A stretch of DNA of 29,498 bases, from contig CAVGED010000130.1 of the NCBI GenBank assembly GCA_963628035.1, forward strand, positions 1-29,498. The letters are read 5' to 3'. This DNA is from 14-2 sp963628035. Lineage in GTDB: Bacteria; Bacillota; Clostridia; Lachnospirales; Lachnospiraceae. The position numbers and the translations under genes were made by a program. How positions within the stretch are numbered: the first letter of the stretch is position 1; each line of letters starts with the position of its first letter. The notes beneath the pieces are model-generated. The model had not been told where the DNA came from, made no database searches, and saw nothing but the letters and a program-made list of their open reading frames with translations. Positions 1-4,752 of this stretch are shown here, in pieces.

Positions 1-73
1 CTGACGCGCCGCGGAAGAAACCTCTTTCAATCTGCTATCATTTTCATATCAGCAAGAGAAAGGATGTGAAAAT

Positions 74-211
74 ATGGTACAGACAACGATAAGAATGCCG
101 GTGAAGCTTTACCAAAAATTGAAGGAACTTGCCCGTAATCGGGGAGTGTCGGTGAATGCATTGGTAATGGGATTCCTGTGGAAAGCGATGGAAGCAGAGG
201 ACACTCAATAA
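74..211 (+). CDS. Small ribbon-helix-helix (Arc/MetJ-like) DNA-binding protein
   Basis: A 45-residue protein beginning MVQTTIRMPVKLYQKLKELA. The short beta-strand 'TTIRMPVKLYQKL' followed by helices 'KLKELARNRGVSVNALV' and 'MGFLWKAMEA' is the standard pattern of an Arc/MetJ/CopG ribbon-helix-helix repressor, which would bind operator DNA as a dimer through its N-terminal strand. It is too short for many gene finders. The ATG at 74 is chosen because a GAGAAAGGATG Shine-Dalgarno region lies just before it and the ATG at 64 is followed at once by a stop. It is the first supported gene of the window and is followed 20 bases later by the metallopeptidase gene, so the two are probably co-transcribed. 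Target operator is unknown. Fold assignment is by pattern only, but the match is good for so small a protein. Confidence 0.75.
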   Translation: MVQTTIRMPVKLYQKLKELARNRGVSVNALVMGFLWKAMEAEDTQ

Positions 212-231
212 GGAAAGGAGAGTGAGAGAAG

Positions 232-516
232 ATGGTGAATCGGATTAATATCCTTGGTGTTATGTATACGGTGGAGGAAGTCGACACTGTAAACAAGACC
301 GATCCGAGAAGAGGAGAGATTAATTTTCTTACCAACGAGATCAAGATTGATAAGAATATGCCTGAAACATTGAAGGGGCAGGTTCTTATGCATGAGATAT
401 TACATGCAACATTTGATCTGTTAGGGATGGATAAGCTGGCAGAGGACGAAAAGAAGGTGCAGAGCATCGCGACTGCCCTACACCAGATCTTTACTGCGCA
501 GACTATTTTTTCTTAG
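232..516 (+). CDS. Small HExxH zinc metallopeptidase-like protein (ImmA/IrrE-like)
   Basis: A 94-residue protein with 'MHEILHATFDLLG' near residues 53-65: His54-Glu55-x-x-His58 is a zinc-metallopeptidase HExxH signature, with acidic residues around 70-73 that could supply the third ligand. The preceding 'GEINFLTNEIKID' resembles the strand before the active helix in ImmA/IrrE-type peptidases, which in mobile elements often cleave repressors. At 94 residues it is shorter than classical ImmA and has no visible DNA-binding domain, so the substrate cannot be inferred. A GGAAAGGAGAGTGAG ribosome binding site precedes the ATG. The upstream RHH gene could be a regulatory partner, but nothing in the sequence proves that. 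Its last 14 bases are overlapped by the convergent minus-strand gene at 503-640. Confidence 0.75.
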   Translation: MVNRINILGVMYTVEEVDTVNKTDPRRGEINFLTNEIKIDKNMPETLKGQVLMHEILHATFDLLGMDKLAEDEKKVQSIATALHQIFTAQTIFS

Positions 517-640
517 AGCTTTTGGTCTGTGATAGAGCACTCCCGGCAACGGATTTTGAAGTCTTACTGTATCTGCCGTCGCTCAAAATTTTTGAAGCTT
601 TTGAAGCAACAGATTTTGAAGTTTGTTTTGTATTAGCCAT
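503..640 (-). CDS. Small Ser/Lys-rich conserved protein, minus strand, own promoter
   Basis: Read on the minus strand, ATG at 640 opens a 45-residue frame ending at TAG (505-503). The protein starts MANTKQTSKSVASKASKIL, contains 'DGRYSKTSKSVAGSAL' and ends in KKK. The two SKSVA...S segments (residues 8-17 and 28-37) form an imperfect internal repeat. The pattern is like short 'SKxASxxLxDGRYSxTSKxxAGSALSQ' proteins I know from many bacteria and phages, whose function is not established. The start is supported by an AGGCGGTGAG Shine-Dalgarno with good spacing, and a TATAAT promoter lies just upstream. It is convergent with the metallopeptidase gene (14-bp overlap). It is basic and low-complexity, so nucleic-acid binding is possible but only a guess. 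Confidence 0.72.
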   Translation of the reverse strand: MANTKQTSKSVASKASKILSDGRYSKTSKSVAGSALSQTKSSKKK

Positions 641-674
641 ACATTCTCACCGCCTTTCGTTAATGATTAGGAAA

Positions 675-703
675 ATTATAACAAAAGATTGAGAATTATG
701 CAA
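675..703 (-). promoter_or_regulatory. Sigma-A-type promoter for the minus-strand gene 503-640
   Basis: On the minus strand, TTGCAT (703-698) is followed after exactly 17 bases by a perfect TATAAT (680-675). Transcription would start near 668 and give a leader of about 28 bases before the ATG at 640. The -35 box is only a half match, but -10, spacing and location are good. Confidence 0.6.
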
Positions 704-738
704 CAGACACCCAGTGAAGAAAGGAGAGTGAAGGTTAA

Positions 739-1023
739 TTGAAAAAGCGATACGTAAATGAAAGAGGAAACTGGGAAGAGGAGATAACCCGTCCGGACGG
801 CCGGAAAAAAATCACAGAATACCTGGGTGGATTTCCGATCAACAAAAACAAGGAAAGGATATGCAAAGAGCCGTTGCAAGCAATAAATTTGCAGAAGCTT
901 GCACAGCCGCTTATCAAGTACATGCATGATAACTACAATCCGCACGTGTCAATTGTTATAACAAATGAACGGATCGCAGTTATCGAAGATGTACTTTCAA
1001 TACCAAACAAGGGTATCGATTAA
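739..1023 (+). CDS. Hypothetical early phage protein
   Basis: A 94-residue frame with a TTG start, preceded by AAGGAGAGTG nine bases upstream, which decides the start; no ATG lies near. The first third is highly charged (KKRYVNERGNWEEEITRPDG), followed by 'YLGGFPINKNKERICKEPLQ' and a C-terminal half with 'LIKYMHDNYNPHVSIVITNE', which looks like a compact alpha/beta segment. I do not recognise a family. It ends at 1023, overlapping the stop of the convergent KTSC gene by four bases, and it starts on the other side of the divergent promoter at 675-703. Base composition is AT-richer than the replication genes, like its neighbours. Probably an early accessory gene. Confidence 0.6.
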   Translation: MKKRYVNERGNWEEEITRPDGRKKITEYLGGFPINKNKERICKEPLQAINLQKLAQPLIKYMHDNYNPHVSIVITNERIAVIEDVLSIPNKGID

Positions 1024-1223
1024 CGGATTCTGCGATACCTGTGGATTTTATCCAAACGTGATAGGGCAGAACCAAGGGAAGAGGAATTAAGGAATGCATT
1101 ATATTCGGATTCGCTTACGTCGTAATACTGATATACTGCACCATCTGGAAATCCCACTTCCATAGTATTATTTTCCCAGCCGACCGAACTAATGCGGCTG
1201 GAAGATACGGGTTGCCTTAGCAT
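1020..1223 (-). CDS. KTSC-domain small protein, minus strand, own promoter
   Basis: A 67-residue protein starting MLRQPVSSSRISSVGWENN. The succession V-S-S-S-x-I-x-S-V-G, then 'MEVGFPDGAVYQYYDV', then 'YNAFLNSSSLGSALSR' is the arrangement of the KTSC family: short protein, a strand with F..G..Y.Y, then a helix with A/S-S-x-G. The function of KTSC proteins is not established; they occur in phages and bacteria, sometimes near nucleic-acid enzymes. The ATG at 1223 has an AGGGAGG Shine-Dalgarno, and a strong minus-strand promoter lies at 1275-1303. It converges with the gene at 739-1023. Being a lone minus-strand unit with its own promoter inside a plus-strand early region, it resembles a moron (independently expressed cargo gene). 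Confidence 0.85.
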   Translation of the reverse strand: MLRQPVSSSRISSVGWENNTMEVGFPDGAVYQYYDVSESEYNAFLNSSSLGSALSRLDKIHRYRRIR

Positions 1224-1274
1224 AATGGATCCTCCCTTCTTCCGTACTTGGCTGTTGCAGCAGCCTGTAAGTAC

Positions 1275-1303
1275 ATTATAGATAGGAATATATGGAAAAT
1301 CAA
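1275..1303 (-). promoter_or_regulatory. Sigma-A promoter for the KTSC gene
   Basis: On the minus strand, TTGATT (1303-1298), a 17-base spacer and a perfect TATAAT (1280-1275) form a near-consensus sigma-A promoter. The start would fall near 1268, giving a leader of about 45 bases before the ATG at 1223. No comparably good plus-strand promoter is seen in the same gap. Confidence 0.75.
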
Positions 1304-1342
1304 GAAGGCGTTGCGGATGAATAAGAGAAGGAGGTGAGAGAG

Positions 1343-1564
1343 ATGTGCATGCCGAGAATGATAACGATCAACCAGGCAGTGGAGGCAACAGGATTAAGCT
1401 ATGACGCTATCCGGAAGATGTGTATCCGGAATGAAATTGTCAACATGCGGGTCGGCAAGAAGTTCATGATAAATGCCGAAAAGCTGGAGCAGTATTTAAA
1501 TGGAGAGGAGGTGGAAGCATGTGGAGAATCAGAGTCAGCGCCATCCTTGGTGGCATTGGACTAA
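1343..1564 (+). CDS. Excisionase/MerR-like helix-turn-helix DNA-binding protein
   Basis: Seventy-three residues, MCMPRMITINQAVEATGLSY at the start. 'MITINQAVEATGLSYDAIRK' followed by 'EIVNMRVGKKFMINAEKLEQYL' is the classical layout of HTH_17/excisionase-type proteins: helix-turn-helix that reads DNA, a wing (residues around VGKKFMIN), and a final helix. Such proteins act as excisionases or as small transcription regulators. The ATG at 1343 follows AGGAGGTGAG with good spacing; the in-frame GTG at 1334 lies inside this Shine-Dalgarno and is rejected. The 3' end overlaps the next gene by 46 bases, indicating translational coupling. No integrase is in the window, so an excision role is unproven. 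Confidence 0.8.
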   Translation: MCMPRMITINQAVEATGLSYDAIRKMCIRNEIVNMRVGKKFMINAEKLEQYLNGEEVEACGESESAPSLVALD

Positions 1565-1758
1565 TAATGATGATGTGCGCCGGCTGCTACCTTAACAGCC
1601 CCGGAGGGCTGGCCTACATAGCAGCTGCCGGAGTCATGGCCGGAATGACACTCTTATATGTCGGGGCATGGCTCCATGACAGAGCGGTGAGCCTGGCGAA
1701 GCAGGAACGGGCGAGAAGGAAGCGCCTGTTCCAGAACTGGATCAACTGTAAATTGTAA
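1519..1758 (+). CDS. Small membrane protein with two transmembrane segments
   Basis: A 79-residue protein with two clear hydrophobic stretches, about residues 7-24 (ILGGIGLIMMMCAGCYL) and 29-51 (GLAYIAAAGVMAGMTLLYVG), then a strongly basic tail (KQERARRKRLFQ). By the positive-inside rule the tail, and therefore also the N-terminus, would be cytoplasmic. A GGAGGTGGAAGC ribosome site lies before the ATG, inside the upstream HTH gene, which it overlaps by 46 bases in another frame. No signal-peptidase II lipobox fits well although Cys residues occur. Function is unknown; phage small membrane proteins may act in superinfection exclusion or host takeover, but nothing here proves either. Confidence 0.65.
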   Translation: MWRIRVSAILGGIGLIMMMCAGCYLNSPGGLAYIAAAGVMAGMTLLYVGAWLHDRAVSLAKQERARRKRLFQNWINCKL

Positions 1759-1783
1759 TATCAATAAGAGGAGGAATGAGGAA

Positions 1784-2053
1784 ATGATTAAATACGAAAA
1801 TAGGTGTCTCGCTGTGCCAACATCTAAATCAACCATGAAAGCTGAACTGACCTGTATCATCGAAATGCTGTATAAAGCTGGTGATCTTAGCAAGGAAGAT
1901 ATCAACTTAATAGTTAAGTTGGCAACAGAGCCGGAAGAGCTGTTAAAGGAGAATCTGTCGGCTCCCGAAAAGCTATTAATCGCGATGCTGGCCGCATCAA
2001 AGAGAGATAAGAAGACGGCAGGAGCGGAAGCGCCTGGGAAAGGAGGAAACTGA
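1784..2053 (+). CDS. Hypothetical phage protein, helical
   Basis: An 89-residue, mostly helical and charged protein containing 'MLYKAGDLSKEDINLIVKLA' and a second amphipathic segment 'SAPEKLLIAMLAASKRDKK', ending in a flexible Gly/Lys-rich tail. I do not recognise a family. AGAGGAGGAATGAGG precedes the ATG at 1784. Its TGA stop overlaps the ATG of the next gene (ATGA-type overlap at 2051-2055), so both are translated together. It sits in the run of small early genes before the replication module. Confidence 0.55.
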   Translation: MIKYENRCLAVPTSKSTMKAELTCIIEMLYKAGDLSKEDINLIVKLATEPEELLKENLSAPEKLLIAMLAASKRDKKTAGAEAPGKGGN

Positions 2054-2310
2054 TGGGAAAGAGCAAGGCAATGATGCCGACCAGGGAGCAGCAGGATCTG
2101 ATGGAGAGCCACGGTCTGATCGCGAGCTGCTGGCTGGTGATCCGGGACAGTGAGCAGGAACTCCAGCTGGTGAGCCGGTTGTCCGGGTCCACCAGAAGAA
2201 TAAAAAAGCGCCCCTCGCCGGCAAGCTATAGGGGCACAGGTCAATCACCTGCTCTCATTATAAAGGGAGCAGGGAGAAAAAGTCAAGCTAAAAACAAGAA
2301 AAGGAGATAA
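2053..2310 (+). CDS. Small phage protein, DUF6906-like N-terminus with unusual C-terminus
   Basis: An 85-residue frame. Residues 8-50 ('PTREQQDLMESHGL', 'CWLVIRDSEQELQLVSRLSG', then TRRIKK) look like a small conserved phage protein family I associate with DUF6906, found beside replication genes in Firmicutes phages; its function is unknown. Such proteins usually end soon after the TRxI(R/K)K stretch, whereas this frame continues about 35 residues through a stretch dense in inverted repeats (2210-2272) and rich in basic residues. The tail may therefore be an RNA element read through by the frame rather than a protein domain. The start overlaps the previous stop and has AAAGGAGG upstream. Family name is recalled, not verified. 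Confidence 0.6.
   Translation: MGKSKAMMPTREQQDLMESHGLIASCWLVIRDSEQELQLVSRLSGSTRRIKKRPSPASYRGTGQSPALIIKGAGRKSQAKNKKRR
2210..2272 (+). other. Cluster of inverted repeats (candidate structured RNA)
   Basis: Three hairpins follow one another: GCCCCT/AGGGGC (2210-2215 with 2230-2235), CAGGT/ACCTG (2237-2241 with 2247-2251), and CTGCTCTC/GGGAGCAG (2249-2256 with 2265-2272, one G-U pair). The second and third share bases 2249-2251 and so are mutually exclusive. They lie in the atypical 3' end of the gene at 2053-2310, just upstream of the ribosome binding site of the Pro-rich gene. A switch-like structure or mRNA processing site is possible. Confidence 0.4.
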
Positions 2311-2317
2311 GAAGAAC

Positions 2318-2824
2318 ATGGAATTAACAATTAAGATCACAGGATTGGATAACCTGGCGGCGGCACTGAACAATCTGGCCGCTGCGATTGCGGAAGAAAG
2401 AAAGCAGCCGACCATGGCACAGCCCGCGCCAGTACAACCGGCACCGGCGCAGCCAGCTCCGGTACAGCCCGTGCCAGTACAGCCTGCACCAGTGCAGCCA
2501 ACACCAGTACAGCCAGTTCCGGTGCAACCTACACCAGTACCAGTACAGCAGCCCATGGCCACGCCGGTACAGCCCGCTCCGGTACAACCTGCACCAGCGC
2601 CAGTGCAGCCGACTCCGGTACAGCCTACACCAGTACCAACGACGGCCACCACCTACACACTGGATGATCTGGCGAGGGCGGCCATGACACTGATGGACTC
2701 CGGCAAGCAGGTAGATCTCCAGCAGCTTCTTGCGAAGTTCGGCGTGGAGGCGCTGCCACTTCTTCCGCAGCAGCATTACGGGGCGTTCGCCACAGCATTA
2801 AGAGAGATGGGAGCGCAGATATGA
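2318..2824 (+). CDS. Pro/Gln/Val-rich phage protein of the replication module
   Basis: A 168-residue protein in three parts: a helical N-terminus (MELTIKITGLDNLAAALNNL, residues 1-30), a long low-complexity linker of P-A-P-V-Q-P / P-T-P-V-Q-P units (about 33-108), and a C-terminal helical domain with 'DLARAAMTLMDSGKQ' and 'FGVEALPLLPQQHYGAFATA' (about 115-168). The C-terminal domain is one I know from many Firmicutes phage proteins placed directly before a DUF2800 nuclease; its role is unknown, and the architecture suggests an adaptor with two binding ends on a flexible tether. AAGGAGATAAG precedes the ATG. The stop overlaps the start of the nuclease gene (ATGA at 2821). Confidence 0.75.
   Translation: MELTIKITGLDNLAAALNNLAAAIAEERKQPTMAQPAPVQPAPAQPAPVQPVPVQPAPVQPTPVQPVPVQPTPVPVQQPMATPVQPAPVQPAPAPVQPTPVQPTPVPTTATTYTLDDLARAAMTLMDSGKQVDLQQLLAKFGVEALPLLPQQHYGAFATALREMGAQI
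2415..2640 (+). repeat. In-frame tandem repeats coding the Pro-rich linker
   Basis: Degenerate units of about 15-18 bases (cag-ccn-gcn-cca-gta type) are repeated many times, giving (A/T)PVQP repeats. Such arrays easily gain or lose copies, so linker length probably differs among relatives. A fake antisense reading frame rich in G-C-T-G results from the same repeat. Confidence 0.8.
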
Positions 2825-4014
2825 TGAAGCATGAAGAGAGGACACATGCCCTTCTGAGCGCGTCAGGTGCATACCGGTGGCTTGTATGTACACCCAGCGC
2901 AAAGCTGGAAGAGGGGTTTCCTGATACCCCGTCGGAAGCAGCTGCTGAAGGGACACTGGCACATGAGCTGGCGGAGCTGAAGCTCCGGAACTGGTTCTTC
3001 ACGGTGGATTTCCCCCGGGCGAAATTTGTCCGGGCTGTGAATAAGCTGAAGAAGCACGCACTCTGGCAGGCTGAGATGGACGGGTACACAGACGAATACG
3101 TGGACTATGTGAAGGAGACGGCGATGTCCCTTAAGGCCACTCCCACCCTCCGCATCGAAGAACAGGTAAAGTTTGATGAGTACGTGCAGGACGGTTTTGG
3201 CACAGCCGACTGCATCCTGATTGGCGGCGGGGTGCTGCACGTCATTGACTTTAAATACGGCAAAAGCCCCGATGGCCGGGTATCTGCAGAAGGAAATCCG
3301 CAGCTGTCACTGTACGCACTGGGAGCATACAGCTCCTACGGCTGGCTGTACCCGATCGAGCGCGTAAAAATGACGATCGTGCAGCCAAGGCTCCCGGACG
3401 GGATATCAGAGTGGGAATGCCCGTTGAGCGAGCTTCTGGCATTCGGAGAGTATGTGAGGGAACGTGCAGCACTCGCCATCAGGGGGGACGGAGAATACCG
3501 GCCATCCGAAAAGACTTGCCGGTACTGCCGGGCAAAGAGCCTTTGCCGGGCAAGGGCAGACGAGAACGTCCGCCTGGCCTTCCTGACTGACAAGAAGCCG
3601 CCGCTCCTTGCAAATGAGGAAATAGGAAGGTACCTGCACGAAGGTGAGGATGTAGCGAAGTGGCTGAAGGATCTTCAGGAGTACGCCCTGTCAGAGTGCC
3701 TGGCTGGGAGAGAGGTTCCCGGATGGAAGGCAGTGGAAGGACGGGGATCCCGGGACTGGACAGATATGGATGCAGCCTTCCAGGCACTGATGGATAATGG
3801 AATACCGAGTGCCCTGCTGTGGGAACAGAAGCCACTCACACTGGCGCAGGTGGAAAAAGTAGTTGGTAAAAAAGAGTTCGCCGCTTATGTCGGCAGTTAT
3901 GTAGTCAAGAACCCGGGAAAACCGACGCTGGCGGAGGTATCCGATCGGCGGGAAGCAATCAGCAACAGAATAACAGCCCAGGAGGCATTTAAGGAGGAAA
4001 TGAAAGATGAATGA
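2821..4014 (+). CDS. DUF2800 family protein, PD-(D/E)XK-like nuclease
   Basis: A 397-residue protein. Near the N-terminus 'EAAAEGTLAHELAELKLR' is the helix with a conserved Glu/His seen in RecB/Cas4-like PD-(D/E)XK nucleases; the core 'FGTADCILIGGGVLHVIDFK' followed by YGK supplies the D...DxK catalytic pattern (Asp in GTAD, then Asp-Phe-Lys). Further on, 'CRYCRAKSLCRAR' is a Cys cluster like that used by Cas4/AddB-type nucleases to bind metal or an Fe-S cluster. Expected role: DNA end processing in phage replication or recombination, together with the following DUF2815 protein. Start 2821 overlaps the upstream stop; ATG 2824 is equally possible. The stop overlaps the next gene's start by eight bases. 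Confidence 0.88.
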   Translation: MMKHEERTHALLSASGAYRWLVCTPSAKLEEGFPDTPSEAAAEGTLAHELAELKLRNWFFTVDFPRAKFVRAVNKLKKHALWQAEMDGYTDEYVDYVKETAMSLKATPTLRIEEQVKFDEYVQDGFGTADCILIGGGVLHVIDFKYGKSPDGRVSAEGNPQLSLYALGAYSSYGWLYPIERVKMTIVQPRLPDGISEWECPLSELLAFGEYVRERAALAIRGDGEYRPSEKTCRYCRAKSLCRARADENVRLAFLTDKKPPLLANEEIGRYLHEGEDVAKWLKDLQEYALSECLAGREVPGWKAVEGRGSRDWTDMDAAFQALMDNGIPSALLWEQKPLTLAQVEKVVGKKEFAAYVGSYVVKNPGKPTLAEVSDRREAISNRITAQEAFKEEMKDE

Positions 4015-4708
4015 ATTAACAAATGTAACCACCGGTGAGGTGAGGATGTCCTACGTACATCTGTTTAAGCCATACGCGTATCAGCCGGGGCAGGAGGAAA
4101 AGTATCAGGTGACCGTTCTGGTGCCGAAGACAGACGCGGACACCATGGCACGTATCAACAACGCCATCGAGGCAGCGAAGCAGAGAGGAATCTCTGACAA
4201 ATGGAACGGCCAGTGTCCGCCGATCATACAGACACCGGTATACGATGGCGACGGTGTCCGGCCGTCAGACGGAATGGCCTTCGGTCAGGAGTGTAAAGGA
4301 CACTGGGTGTTCACAGCCAGCGCGAAAGCAGATTACCCGCCGGAGATCGTTGACAAAGCCGGGAACCCGATCATCAACCAGTCAGAGGTATACAGCGGCA
4401 TGTACGGCCGTGTGAACGTAACGTTCTTCCCCTACGCGTTTGGCGGGAAGAAAGGAATCGGGTGTGGTCTCGGCCCTGTGATGAAGACCAGGGACGGGGA
4501 AGCACTTGGCGGATCCACTCCATCTGCTTCCCAGGCATTCGGGATCCAGCCACAACCGCAACCGCAGGCGAATCCATATGCACAGCAGCCGCAGGCAAAC
4601 GCGTATGCGCAGCCACAGGCAAATGCGTATGCGCAGCCACAGGCGAATCCATATGCACAGGCTGCACCGGCCGGAGGTGTGAACCCGATAACCGGACTGC
4701 CTTATTAA
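4007..4708 (+). CDS. DUF2815 family, single-stranded DNA-binding-like protein
   Basis: A 233-residue protein whose first 160 residues (TNVTTGEVRMSYVHLFKPYA, 'EEKYQVTVLVPKTDADTM', 'VYSGMYGRVNVTFFPYAFG') match the DUF2815 pattern, which is related to the OB-fold ssDNA-binding proteins of T7 gp2.5 type (recalled, not checked). The C-terminal part is disordered, with four PQAN(P/A)YAQ repeats and the ending VNPITGLPY. It lacks the strongly acidic tail of bacterial SSB. AAGGAGGAAATG precedes the ATG at 4007, which overlaps the end of the DUF2800 gene. The pair DUF2800-DUF2815 followed by DNA polymerase is a standard replication cassette in Firmicutes phages. Likely protects ssDNA at the fork. Confidence 0.88.
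   Translation: MNELTNVTTGEVRMSYVHLFKPYAYQPGQEEKYQVTVLVPKTDADTMARINNAIEAAKQRGISDKWNGQCPPIIQTPVYDGDGVRPSDGMAFGQECKGHWVFTASAKADYPPEIVDKAGNPIINQSEVYSGMYGRVNVTFFPYAFGGKKGIGCGLGPVMKTRDGEALGGSTPSASQAFGIQPQPQPQANPYAQQPQANAYAQPQANAYAQPQANPYAQAAPAGGVNPITGLPY
4565..4661 (+). repeat. Four in-frame 24/27-bp repeats (PQANxYAQ)
   Basis: Units beginning CAGGC(G/A)AA at 4565, 4592, 4616 and 4640 encode ANPYAQQ, ANAYAQ, ANAYAQ and ANPYAQ in the tail of the DUF2815 protein. The spacing of 27, 24 and 24 bases shows expansion by whole codons. Confidence 0.85.
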
Positions 4709-4714
4709 AAGGAT

Positions 4715-4733
4715 AGGGGGCTTTAAGCCCCCT
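4715..4733 (+). other. Perfect hairpin between ssDNA-binding and polymerase genes
   Basis: AGGGGGCTT and AAGCCCCCT are perfect inverted repeats around one base, realistically a seven-pair GC-rich stem with a five-base loop. There is no T-tract after it, so it is not a normal intrinsic terminator. It lies directly after the DUF2815 stop and 19 bases before the polymerase ATG, so it may set the relative amounts of an abundant binding protein and a scarce polymerase by stabilising or partly ending the upstream mRNA. Confidence 0.6.
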
Positions 4734-4752
4734 GTAACTACCAGGAGGGATC

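Noticed and set aside
1..73. Open frame at the left edge as the end of an upstream gene
   Set aside because: About 20 codons only, no recognisable sequence; cannot be distinguished from chance.
2245..2652. Minus-strand 135-codon frame rich in Gly-Cys-Thr-Gly
   Set aside because: It is the antisense reading of the CAG/CCN repeats of the Pro-rich gene and has no ribosome binding site.
4715..4733. Intrinsic terminator between DUF2815 and polymerase genes
   Set aside because: No T-tract follows the hairpin; listed as a hairpin only.
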